Shown here in pieces: positions 53,147 to 61,693 of a stretch of DNA of 64,000 nt. A program made the translations under genes and the position numbers. Each line of letters opens with the position of its first letter. Within the stretch, counting starts at the first letter, position 1. Origin of the DNA: CAZASK01 sp964487845 (GTDB lineage Bacteria > Chlamydiota > Chlamydiia > Chlamydiales > FEN-1388); assembly GCA_964487845.1 (NCBI GenBank), contig CAZASK010000005.1, positions 21,896 to 85,895 on the forward strand, written 5' to 3'. The notes under the pieces are model-generated. The model searched no databases. It was given only the letters and a program-made list of their open reading frames with translations, and was not told the DNA's origin.

Positions 53147-54658
53147 ATGAATGGCATACATATATGCATGATGAGCGTATTGATCGCTTCTTCTTTTCCT
53201 GCAAACGAGCGAAGAGCTCTTTTAGACAGTCTTGACCCTTCCTCGATTGCTGAACATGCTGCATTCTATGACCTTTATAAAACAAGCCCGGAAGGCAGAG
53301 AAGCTCTCAACACTCTTTTTACATTGATGAACCTGGACCATACACAAGAATGCAAAAAAGAGCTCTTGTTTGCTTGCGACATCTCTTCTTTTCTCTTACT
53401 CGCACAGGGACACCACGTCGCACACAACTCTTTATCCGAAGAAGCAATCGCACTCATCGATCAGGCATCCCAAAAACTCGCTAACCGTGCTTTGCCTGGA
53501 TTTACTATTACCTCTCGTGGCGAGCTTCTTGCACTTAAAAGCTCCGATATTGATATCACCGAAGCTCTCGGTCAACTCCTTCTTTCTGATCCACAGAAGC
53601 GCAGACAAATGCGTGCAATGGTTGATTTAATGGCTCTACAAATTGCATGTCGCCTGCCAAAAAATTCTACTGCACATCAAAAAATCGATGCTATTAATAC
53701 CTTGCTGTTCATGGATATGGGCTTTCGCTTTCCACCTCAGTCTACATTTCAAGAAAATATCGATATTTTTTCATTGCTCCCATCAGTCGTCAATGAACGT
53801 CGTGGAGTATGCCTCGGCATCAGCATCCTCTATCTAGCCCTCGCACAGCGCCTTGACCTCCCTTTAGAAATCGTCACTCCCCCGGGACATATTTATTTGA
53901 GATATCAAAATCGCAATATCGAACCCACCATGCGAGGCGTTCATATTGCAGATAGCGACTACCTGGGCATCAACTGCCGCTTTCTCTATCTACGCCAACT
54001 GAAAGAAGTACTTGGCCTTTCCTTTATCAACCAAGCTTCGCTTTCACTCACAGCGCAAGACTATGAAAAAGCCTATATGCTCTACAAAGAAGCTGCTCTT
54101 TTTATTAAAGATGATGCCTTACTCTACGAGCTTACAGGCACTTCTTTATATATGATGGGCAAGCGAGAAGAGGCAAAACAGCATCTCAAGGCATCAAAAA
54201 CAGCAAAAAGTGACAGCATTTGCCAAAATTCTCTCGTAGATGACATTTTGCAATACGAGATACCACAAGAGGCAATCAAGCCATTATTTTTGCTCACTAC
54301 TGACAAAAGAAGCTCCATTCTTGCTAAAAAAGAAGCTTTAGAAAGCACTCTTGCAAAGCATCCTCAATTTCGTTCTGCCCTTTTCCATTTAGCCTTATGC
54401 TACCTCGAACTAGACCAACCTAAAGATGCTATCAAACAATTAGAAAAAAGAAGCGCACTTCTTCCTCGCGATACCACGGTAGAATATCTTCTTAGTTGCT
54501 TGTATCTTCAAAGAAACAATATCCCCGCAGCAAAGCAACATCTTGAAAACGCTCTCTCTACAATTCCTCTACGATCTATGAAAATTCCACAACCGATTGA
54601 AGAGCTACAATACACCCTCTATTATAACTCACCATATTTACAAAATAGTAGCAACTAG
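53147..54658 (+). CDS. SirB1/transglutaminase-like protein with TPR repeats
   Basis: 503 aa. Central transglutaminase-like domain of the SirB1 type (NERRGVCLGISILYLALAQR; LPLEIVTPPGHIYLRY with Cys and His), followed by TPR-like helices from about residue 300 (DYEKAYMLYKEA; SALFHLALCYLELDQ; STVEYLLSCLYLQ-type). Weak N-terminal signal-like segment (MNGIHICMMSVLIASS). Role unknown; related proteins are often linked to regulation or peptide handling. It overlaps no gene of known function. Confidence 0.75.
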   Translation: MNGIHICMMSVLIASSFPANERRALLDSLDPSSIAEHAAFYDLYKTSPEGREALNTLFTLMNLDHTQECKKELLFACDISSFLLLAQGHHVAHNSLSEEAIALIDQASQKLANRALPGFTITSRGELLALKSSDIDITEALGQLLLSDPQKRRQMRAMVDLMALQIACRLPKNSTAHQKIDAINTLLFMDMGFRFPPQSTFQENIDIFSLLPSVVNERRGVCLGISILYLALAQRLDLPLEIVTPPGHIYLRYQNRNIEPTMRGVHIADSDYLGINCRFLYLRQLKEVLGLSFINQASLSLTAQDYEKAYMLYKEAALFIKDDALLYELTGTSLYMMGKREEAKQHLKASKTAKSDSICQNSLVDDILQYEIPQEAIKPLFLLTTDKRSSILAKKEALESTLAKHPQFRSALFHLALCYLELDQPKDAIKQLEKRSALLPRDTTVEYLLSCLYLQRNNIPAAKQHLENALSTIPLRSMKIPQPIEELQYTLYYNSPYLQNSSN

Positions 54659-54692
54659 ATATAAGAGGAAAACGAAAGTTAAAAAGGCTGTT

Positions 54693-55499
54693 ATGCTCTA
54701 TTTTTTCATTTTATTTTTCCTTACTTGCAGCCCCTCTTTTGCATATGCAGATGAGACACTGAAGCTCAATTCGGTGATGACGAGCGAAGATATGAAAAAA
54801 ACAGGTGTAGCATCGCTCACACAAGCTCAAAAACAAGATCTTGCCGCGTGGATTACCCGCTGGACAAAGATGGTTTTAGATCAATCGAATTCCTATCATC
54901 CAGCAAAGACAGTTCCAGAGTGGGTAGCAGAGTGGCCATCATATGCAAAACCAGTCCCAGACCGGCAGGCATCTCAAACGCACGAACAAGAAGAGATGAT
55001 GAAAGAAAAAAAGGCTGCCAATAAAATAATTGATAAAGTCAGAAATGATGGAGAAATTATAGAGCTGAAAGATGGCTCTATATGGATCATCTCTCCTTTT
55101 GATCGATATAAGACACGCCGCTGGCAAAGAAATGACCCTATTCAAATCGAAACAACAGAAAATGTATTTCGCCCCTATCGATTAAGAAACACAGCACGCC
55201 TACAGGTTGCAGATGCAGAATTGCAGACAGAGGCCTCTCATACTGGAGAAAAGCCCCCAGAAAATCCAGAATACTATTCCAATACAATTGGAGTGTCCTC
55301 TGTACGACAAAAAGGAGAATTTTTGGAGCTGCAGGACAACACATGCTGGAAGATTGCTCCGGCTGATCAAATTCGAGTGCGTAAATGGCAAAAAAATGAT
55401 CGTGTGCGCGTAACACAAGGAGAAGACTACCTCTACCCTTACATACTCAATAATGTAGACAGCGGAGAGACGGTCCTTGCTAATAGTGCACCCTCATAG
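54693..55499 (+). CDS. Exported protein with two copies of a small beta domain
   Basis: 268 aa from ATG 54693 (AAGG site). Signal peptide MLYFFILFFLTCSPSFAYADE. Two related segments follow: EIIELKDGSIWIISPFDRYK with TRRWQRNDPIQI (about residues 113-148) and EFLELQDNTCWKIAPADQIR with VRKWQKNDRVRV (about 207-245). The same motif type occurs in the next gene. Likely an envelope or periplasmic protein; not a known family. The frame overlaps the end of the TPR gene if started earlier. Confidence 0.7.
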   Translation: MLYFFILFFLTCSPSFAYADETLKLNSVMTSEDMKKTGVASLTQAQKQDLAAWITRWTKMVLDQSNSYHPAKTVPEWVAEWPSYAKPVPDRQASQTHEQEEMMKEKKAANKIIDKVRNDGEIIELKDGSIWIISPFDRYKTRRWQRNDPIQIETTENVFRPYRLRNTARLQVADAELQTEASHTGEKPPENPEYYSNTIGVSSVRQKGEFLELQDNTCWKIAPADQIRVRKWQKNDRVRVTQGEDYLYPYILNNVDSGETVLANSAPS

Positions 55500-55540
55500 A
55501 GAAGAGATTTTATAACCAGTAAACTTAAAGGAGCACCCCA

Positions 55541-56182
55541 ATGGGCAGATTATTTTCTTGGCAAGTGATCAGAAAAGGCATGTTGCTGACAGCGTGCGGT
55601 TTTGCGCTTTCGCTATCAGCCGGTGATAATGTACACGACTCTACTTCACAACAAAACAACGCAGAGCCTGTAAAAAAAACTGAATCGAAAGAATGCCCCA
55701 CTTGCATGGCATGCCCTACCTGCACAGAAACTCTTACAGCTTGTGCAAAACCTGTCCCACCAGAATCAAATGTTTCTCCAAAGGAAAAGGCAGCAATTGC
55801 AACACTGGACACTGATGAAGATCCTCCAATACCTCCAGAAGCCACACCTCAAGAACCTGCAGCGCCACAAAAAATCGCTGCGACTGAACCCTCTACAAGC
55901 GCACAACCAACTCCAGCTGCTCCTCAAGCACAAACTGCAACGCCTATAGAACAAGAAGCCACCATCAGTGAAAATCGTGAAGGGGGTAAATTTTTAACCT
56001 TAGACAATGGACAAACATTTGAAGTGCCCACAGTATTAAAACGTAAGGCAGCTAACTGGCAACTTGGCGATAAGGTAGTCGTAGAAAAGGGCAGTGGAGA
56101 AAATTGGTACAAACTCTATAACGAAACAAGAAACGAGAAAATGAGAGCCAGAATAAAAACAACACCACCACAGTCTAAGTAA
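55541..56182 (+). CDS. Exported Cys- and Pro-rich protein sharing the beta domain
   Basis: 213 aa. N-terminal hydrophobic signal (MLLTACGFALSLSA), a Cys-rich stretch (CPTCMACPTCTETLTAC), a Pro/Ala/Glu/Thr-rich linker (PPIPPEATPQEPAAP), and a C-terminal copy of the domain in the preceding gene (GGKFLTLDNGQTFEVPTV then NWQLGDKVVVEK). An AAAGGAGC site lies upstream of the ATG. The Cys cluster and the linker suggest surface exposure or disulfide cross-linking in the envelope. Confidence 0.7.
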   Translation: MGRLFSWQVIRKGMLLTACGFALSLSAGDNVHDSTSQQNNAEPVKKTESKECPTCMACPTCTETLTACAKPVPPESNVSPKEKAAIATLDTDEDPPIPPEATPQEPAAPQKIAATEPSTSAQPTPAAPQAQTATPIEQEATISENREGGKFLTLDNGQTFEVPTVLKRKAANWQLGDKVVVEKGSGENWYKLYNETRNEKMRARIKTTPPQSK

Positions 56183-56189
56183 CTCATCT

Positions 56190-56225
56190 TATTAGGGCAT
56201 GGTCCGTTTGCGGACTGTGTCCTAA
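56190..56225 (+). terminator. Strong hairpin after the 55541 gene
   Basis: ATTAGGGCATGGTCCG, a 4-base loop TTTG, and CGGACTGTGTCCTAAT: 16 paired positions including three G-T pairs. It lies 8 bases after the stop and before clpB. No T run follows, so termination is inferred. Confidence 0.6.
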
Positions 56226-56286
56226 TAGCAATAGCCAAAATATCTTTTCTCGGCTATAATGGCCGCACAGAACATCTGGAGGTAGT

Positions 56287-58887
56287 ATGCAACCAAACTA
56301 CACTGAAGCTGTCGCTCAAGCCATCCAAGTAGCACTGACATACACGCAGCAAAATTCTCATACTGAAATTACAGACATGCACTTGCTCTATGGCTTATTG
56401 CAAGATCAAGATGGCTATTTTTGCTCTATCCTCAATAGCCTACACCTTTCACGTGATCAGCTGCTTACGGAGACAAGCGCTCTCCTAAAGACATTGCCAA
56501 CCTATTCAGGCGTAACGCAACAGCCGCAGCCAGCAAGATCTTTGCAAAATAGACTACAAGAGGCTCATGCTGTCATGACCGCGTGGAAAGACAGCTATAT
56601 CAGCTCGGACCATCTTTTCATCGCCTATTGGAAGCATGCGCAAAAGCCCTTTTCTACATGGAAAGAAAAATCGTCTCTTACCCTTGCACAAGTAGAAGCA
56701 CACATTCAAAAAATACGAGGTAGCACACATATGGACTCTCCTACCGCAGAATCATCAGTTCAAGCCTTAGAAAAATATTGCAGAAACATCACCACACTTG
56801 TAAGACAAGGCAAACTCGACCCTGTAATTGGGCGAGATGAAGAGATCCGAAGAACGATTCAAGTCTTGAGCCGTAGAACAAAAAACAACCCTATGCTTAT
56901 TGGTGAACCAGGCGTAGGAAAGACTGCAATTGCAGAAGGGCTTGCTCACCGCATTGTACAAGGAGATGTCCCTGATTCATTAAAAAACAAAGAGCTCTTT
57001 ACGCTAGATATGGGCAGCCTTGTCGCTGGCACAAAATTCCGCGGTGAATTCGAAGAAAGGTTAAAAGGCATTTTAAAAGAGGTAGAACAAAGTGATGGGA
57101 AGGTCATCCTTTTCATCGACGAGGTACATACTCTTGTTGGCGCTGGCTCTGCAGAAGGCTCAATGGATGCAGCCAACTTATTAAAGCCAGCCCTATCAAG
57201 AGGACAGCTGCATTGCATTGGAGCGACTACACTCAATGAATATCAAAAATATATCGAGAAAGATGCGGCCCTAGAGCGTAGATTTCAGACCGTTTTAATT
57301 GAAGAGCCGACGACTGAAGACTGTATTGCTATATTGCGCGGACTCAGGGAAAAATATGAAATTTTTCATGGAGTCCGTATTACAGAATCTGCTGTCCATG
57401 CAGCTGTCTTATTATCGAAGCGATATATCACGGATAGAAATCTTCCTGACAAGGCAATTGATTTAATTGATGAAGCAGCTAGCCTCATTCGCATGCAGCT
57501 CGGAAGCAGGCCTTTGCCTATAGATACGAAAGAGCGTGAACTTGCTTCATATACGATTGAATTAGAGGCATTAAAGAGAGAAGATAGCCCCACGAGCCGT
57601 GAAGAGACCAATAAAATCAAACAAAAAATTAGCAAGCTACAAGAAGAATTACGCGCTCTCAAAGCACACTGGGAACAAGAAAAGGGGCTGATTGACACGC
57701 TTAAAAAGAAAAAAAATGAAATAGAGCAACTCAAGTTTCAAGAAGAAGAAGCTGAGAGAAGAAGTGACTATCAAAAGGTAGCTGAGCTTCGCTATAGTAG
57801 AGGCCCCGCACTTCAAAAAGAGATTTCAGACCTTGAGAACACGTTGCGAGATACACCGAATCGCTTACTGCAAGAAGAAGTCGATGACCAGCTCATTGCC
57901 CATGTAGTCTCCAAGTGGACGGGAATTCCTGTTCAAAAGATGCTCTCACAAGAAGCTGAAAAGCTCCTTAAGCTCGAAGAGACTTTAAGTGGACGCGTCG
58001 TTGGCCAAGAGCTTGCAATCATCGCTGTCAGCGAGGCTATCAGAAGATCACGAGCCGGCCTATCCGATCCATCACGACCTGTCGGCGTATTCCTTTTCCT
58101 AGGGCCTACTGGGGTTGGAAAAACAGAACTTGCCAAGGCATTAGCTGAACAGCTGTTCAATCAGGAAGAAGCTATTATCCGTATTGACATGTCTGAATAT
58201 ATGGAAAAACACTCTGTATCCAAGCTTATAGGCTCGCCTCCAGGCTATGTAGGCTATGACGAAGGCGGTCAGCTCACAGAAGCTTTGCGGCATAAGCCTT
58301 ATTCTATCGTTTTATTTGATGAAATTGAAAAAGCACATCATGACGTCTTCAATATTTTATTACAGATGTTTGATGAAGGAAGAATCACTGACAGCAAAGG
58401 ACGCCTTGTCGATTGCAAAAACGCTTTGATTATCATGACTTCCAACTTAGGCTCCGATCTTCTTTTACAAAAGCAAGAATCAGAGAAAAAACTTCTTACA
58501 AAAGAGGCCATCTTATCGATTTTAGAGCCGGTGATACATGAACACTTCCGCCCAGAATTCTTGAATCGTCTTGACGATATTTTACCATTCTTACCTCTCA
58601 GAAAAGAGGATATGAAGCAAATAGCTCTTATACAATTACGTCGTCTGGCGATTCGATTGCTTGACCGTAAAATCACACTTTCTTGGGAAGAAAAAGTACT
58701 CAATATGTTGAGCACTGAAGGATATGACCCCCTCTTTGGAGCTCGCCCACTCAAGCGTCTTATCCAAGAAAAAATTGTAAATATGTTGTCCGATGCTATC
58801 TTGCGTGGCGAGCTTTCATCTGATCAGTCCATTCTCTTAACTGCGCAAGGCGATGAAATCGGCATGAAACATCTGACAAGTTCGTGA
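56287..58887 (+). CDS. clpB: ATP-dependent disaggregase ClpB
   Basis: 866 aa. N-terminal Clp repeat domain; NBD1 Walker A GEPGVGKT (near residue 205) and Walker B LFIDEVHTLVGAG; a coiled-coil middle domain (about 410-530); NBD2 Walker A GPTGVGKT and IVLFDEIEKAH. Reactivates aggregated proteins with DnaK. TATAAT at 56254-56259 is a probable -10 element. Normal ClpB length; C. trachomatis CT113 is the likely homologue. Confidence 0.94.
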   Translation: MQPNYTEAVAQAIQVALTYTQQNSHTEITDMHLLYGLLQDQDGYFCSILNSLHLSRDQLLTETSALLKTLPTYSGVTQQPQPARSLQNRLQEAHAVMTAWKDSYISSDHLFIAYWKHAQKPFSTWKEKSSLTLAQVEAHIQKIRGSTHMDSPTAESSVQALEKYCRNITTLVRQGKLDPVIGRDEEIRRTIQVLSRRTKNNPMLIGEPGVGKTAIAEGLAHRIVQGDVPDSLKNKELFTLDMGSLVAGTKFRGEFEERLKGILKEVEQSDGKVILFIDEVHTLVGAGSAEGSMDAANLLKPALSRGQLHCIGATTLNEYQKYIEKDAALERRFQTVLIEEPTTEDCIAILRGLREKYEIFHGVRITESAVHAAVLLSKRYITDRNLPDKAIDLIDEAASLIRMQLGSRPLPIDTKERELASYTIELEALKREDSPTSREETNKIKQKISKLQEELRALKAHWEQEKGLIDTLKKKKNEIEQLKFQEEEAERRSDYQKVAELRYSRGPALQKEISDLENTLRDTPNRLLQEEVDDQLIAHVVSKWTGIPVQKMLSQEAEKLLKLEETLSGRVVGQELAIIAVSEAIRRSRAGLSDPSRPVGVFLFLGPTGVGKTELAKALAEQLFNQEEAIIRIDMSEYMEKHSVSKLIGSPPGYVGYDEGGQLTEALRHKPYSIVLFDEIEKAHHDVFNILLQMFDEGRITDSKGRLVDCKNALIIMTSNLGSDLLLQKQESEKKLLTKEAILSILEPVIHEHFRPEFLNRLDDILPFLPLRKEDMKQIALIQLRRLAIRLLDRKITLSWEEKVLNMLSTEGYDPLFGARPLKRLIQEKIVNMLSDAILRGELSSDQSILLTAQGDEIGMKHLTSS

Positions 58888-58895
58888 TTGTATAC

Positions 58896-58925
58896 CATTA
58901 GACCTCTTGCATAAGAGGTCTAATG
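58896..58925. terminator. Hairpin after clpB, matching the end of palindrome C
   Basis: CATTAGACCTCTT-GCAT-AAGAGGTCTAATG: perfect 13-bp stem and 4-base loop, 8 bases after the clpB stop. The 13-base TTAGACCTCTTGC is identical to the outer end of palindrome C, so this may be a very short relic of that element acting as terminator for clpB and the convergent gene. Confidence 0.65.
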
Positions 58926-58933
58926 CTTGCACA

Positions 58934-59800
58934 CTAGTTTGCACGATGAAGATTTGCAAGGACTTTTACAGGGACTTGAATATCTTGTTCATATTCAAAT
59001 CCTAGATCATACTCATCCCCACGAATTCCATTGATGGTTACTTCATTTTTAGGTAACGAATTTATAAAAATTTCAGCCATCTTTTTCAAAGGTCGTACTT
59101 TAAACGTTTGCACTTCAGGCCAATTTTTCTCAATAGCCATGCAGGTAAAACTATGAGCCATCATAGCCATTCCCGAATAACCTCCCTCAACAACCATCAA
59201 AGGATTCTTAAAGATCCCTCTATTTTCTACCAGATCATTAATAGTCACACCGACAGATATAATGATGTCACCATATTGCTCAGCATAACCTCTAAACCCA
59301 ACCGACTTCGAAACAAAATCGATCCTTCCTAAAATTGGAGATTTAGATGCATAGACCATATGCGTCTGCCTATTCACATTTACACCACCTGAGGCGTAAG
59401 GGATGGTTGACAGCTCCTTTGCTTTAGTACTATGAACTGTAATATTACGCTCTCCTAACTTTTTGCAGAGCGTCTCGAATTTTTCTGAATCATTTGTCCA
59501 ATACTCGGGATATGTCCGTGTTTTAAGAAATTCCTTCAGTCCACCCATATCATTCACACGTGACCCAAGCTCAACGAAGCTTCCTATAGACTCACCGCAA
59601 ATCTCTCCATTTACTACCATTGCTACTTCACTCTTATATAATCCCCATTTTCCCTTATCACTATCATCTATAGTCTCGATACCAAAATAGATTTTTTCCC
59701 CACCTGGAGCTATTGCTTGGGCAGCAAAAACCCCGTCACAGACGCGCTCAACAGGCCCTATTTTCCCCAACCCAATAGTATTGTGATTTAAAATATTCAT
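58934..59800 (-). CDS. Hypothetical accessory protein
   Basis: 288 aa, no signal peptide, no motif recognised. Many Gly/Val/Ile strands (VVNGEICGESIGSFVELG; GDIIISVGVTINDLV) suggest a beta-rich soluble fold. Stop at 58934 is 8 bases past the clpB hairpin. It faces a divergent accessory gene across a very AT-rich promoter region. Possibly lineage-specific. Confidence 0.6.
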   Translation of the reverse strand: MNILNHNTIGLGKIGPVERVCDGVFAAQAIAPGGEKIYFGIETIDDSDKGKWGLYKSEVAMVVNGEICGESIGSFVELGSRVNDMGGLKEFLKTRTYPEYWTNDSEKFETLCKKLGERNITVHSTKAKELSTIPYASGGVNVNRQTHMVYASKSPILGRIDFVSKSVGFRGYAEQYGDIIISVGVTINDLVENRGIFKNPLMVVEGGYSGMAMMAHSFTCMAIEKNWPEVQTFKVRPLKKMAEIFINSLPKNEVTINGIRGDEYDLGFEYEQDIQVPVKVLANLHRAN

Positions 59801-60001
59801 AAACTATCCTCATAATACAAAAACTGATTTAATACGAAAAAGTTATATCCAAACTGCGAATAATATAAAACAACAAATATAATACAACACTTACACTCAC
59901 CATTGCATAAATATAGTAACAAATAATATAATATTGGAATGATAACGCGAAATATTAGATATGTTTCCATGTTATAAAATATTATTAATAAAAGGAATAT
60001 T
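59801..60001. promoter_or_regulatory. AT-rich divergent intergenic region
   Basis: 201 bases, very AT-rich, between two divergent accessory genes. No consensus promoter can be chosen with confidence because many TATAAT-like words occur. Several hydrophobic short frames here look spurious. Confidence 0.4.
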
Positions 60002-61651
60002 ATGAATACTCTCACATGCACAAGCAATCATAAAAAACCACAGTGGCATAACAAAACACACATCTGTCTGGGCAAAAAAACAGGGCATGCACTAGCTCAT
60101 ATAACTTTCACAGATAAAAAGAAAAAGACAGCAACGGCAGAACTTGTAGACACTCTCGATAAGATCTTCAAGGAAAAAGGGGAAAAAAAACATGCGGCTG
60201 TCAACGAGCGTATAAACAAGAAAATCACCGTTAAACAGAAAAAGCAAAAGTCTAAGAAAAAGCCTAAAATGTGGGCTGTCAGGGTAGATGCTAAAAAAAC
60301 CGCCCCTTCTACGCCAATCAAGAAAAAAGAAGACGGCGATCTTGCCATCAAGCGCGTAGTCCAGCAAGCTCCAGTCATTCAATTAATACCTCTTTCTGTA
60401 CCGAAGCACAAGGTGGTTACTCCTATCGATATAAAAAATGAATTAAAAAAAACTATCGAAATCCCGAAGCAAATCATCCCTCTTCCATCGCCAAAGCAAA
60501 GAGTGTTTACTCGTATTGATGCAAAAAATGAATTAGAAAAAAACATTGAAATTTCCGAGGCAGCACGCAATGCTCTTCGGGAAATCGCAGCCTCGCATAT
60601 AGCTACTAAAAAAAAACACCCAGACATCACTTGGTTTACAAGCAGTCATGATAATTACGTATTTACACACCAGAAATTTCCGAATTTAATTCTGAAATCA
60701 GCTAATAAGCTCTCTTCTTTACAATCACGCTTTGACAACATGGTACGAATAAAAGAAGCATGCCTAAACAACAACTTAGACAACCTCGTCGTGCCTGACG
60801 CTCAACTGTTTACCTTGGAAAGCAATGAAGGAACCTTTCCTTTTATAGCAGAAAAAAAGCTAGACATCGTCTCTACTCGCGACGACATCAATGAACAGGC
60901 ATTGTATACACAGAGGAATCAACTAGACGATACTGTACATCAATTAGCCATTCTCATATTAAAAACAGGACTTTCTGACCTAGAACCACGTAATACACCT
61001 GCATTGAAAGACAACCCCAGACAACTAGGCCTCATTGATACAGAGTACTTAGATAATCGAAAAAACGGCTTTCTAGGGGCTGGAAATAGTCGCGGTCTGA
61101 TAGGTTACGCCATGACGGAAAAGCAGATCGACGATGTACTTGACATGGGCAAAGAGTTTATTCAACATCCAAAGACTGTAAAAGAAAAACAGCTTATGCG
61201 AATTGAAAAACTCAACACTGTAGACAACTTTTATAAAAAAAATAATATCCGAGTAGGGGATAAAATAAACCCACTTGATACACATTTTGACACATCGGCC
61301 CTGAAATTACACGAGGAAACCGACCACAATGAAGGATTCGGAGAAATAACCAAACGATCCATGCAGCAAGTGCTTGATGCAATTATCGAGAGAATAAATA
61401 GAAAAATATCACAGTATAACAGGAGCTCTGACCCTACCGCACCTCGTAGATTTATTCTCCAATTAAATACCGATGAAAGACTCCCCCAGTCTGACAAGTT
61501 ATGGGATCAGGACGAATCGGAGCAGGCTCTTGTATCATGGCCGCTATCCGATCAGCAATGGCCGACACAAATATTCAAAGCTCTCGTCAAAGACAATAAA
61601 ATTGCCTACTTCGAGCGCGCTAGTAGAGACCAATATCAGATCACTTTGTAG
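60002..61651 (+). CDS. Putative kinase-like effector protein
   Basis: 549 aa. The N-terminal ~120 residues are Lys/Pro-rich and disordered. Two tandem ~30-residue repeats follow (60386-60557). The middle (about residues 215-350) contains VFTHQKFPNLILKSANK, RFDNMVRIKEACLNNN, PFIAEKKLDIV and LSDLEPRNTPALKDN with RQLGLIDTEYL, a layout like kinase-like folds (Lys strand, helix, catalytic D/N loop, IDxE) seen in chlamydial accessory proteins. Active-site residues are not confidently assigned. Flanked by accessory genes, AT-rich. Effector role is inference. Confidence 0.55.
   Translation: MNTLTCTSNHKKPQWHNKTHICLGKKTGHALAHITFTDKKKKTATAELVDTLDKIFKEKGEKKHAAVNERINKKITVKQKKQKSKKKPKMWAVRVDAKKTAPSTPIKKKEDGDLAIKRVVQQAPVIQLIPLSVPKHKVVTPIDIKNELKKTIEIPKQIIPLPSPKQRVFTRIDAKNELEKNIEISEAARNALREIAASHIATKKKHPDITWFTSSHDNYVFTHQKFPNLILKSANKLSSLQSRFDNMVRIKEACLNNNLDNLVVPDAQLFTLESNEGTFPFIAEKKLDIVSTRDDINEQALYTQRNQLDDTVHQLAILILKTGLSDLEPRNTPALKDNPRQLGLIDTEYLDNRKNGFLGAGNSRGLIGYAMTEKQIDDVLDMGKEFIQHPKTVKEKQLMRIEKLNTVDNFYKKNNIRVGDKINPLDTHFDTSALKLHEETDHNEGFGEITKRSMQQVLDAIIERINRKISQYNRSSDPTAPRRFILQLNTDERLPQSDKLWDQDESEQALVSWPLSDQQWPTQIFKALVKDNKIAYFERASRDQYQITL
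60386..60557 (+). repeat. Two tandem 90-bp coding repeats
   Basis: Unit 1 begins at 60386 (IPLSVPKHKVVTPIDIKNEL) and unit 2 at 60476 (IPLPSPKQRVFTRIDAKNEL), 90 bases (30 codons) apart, with about two-thirds of residues the same. This suggests recent duplication in the linker of the 60002 gene. Confidence 0.75.
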
Positions 61652-61663
61652 AGACGATTTCTT

Positions 61664-61688
61664 ACGCATTCTGCACTGCAGGATGCGT
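61664..61688. terminator. Hairpin between convergent genes
   Basis: ACGCATTCT, short loop, AGGATGCGT (one T-G pair): lies between the stops of the 60002 gene (61651) and sthA (61694). Probably bidirectional. Confidence 0.55.
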
Positions 61689-61693
61689 ATGCC

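Noticed and set aside
59797..60027. Hydrophobic 76-aa minus-strand frame across the divergent intergenic region
   Set aside because: It lies in very AT-rich sequence, overlaps the starts of both flanking genes and has no ribosome-binding site; composition alone explains the hydrophobicity.
61667..61690. Short insertion footprint between the 60002 gene and sthA
   Set aside because: The hairpin is short, imperfect and placed exactly between convergent stops, better explained as a terminator.
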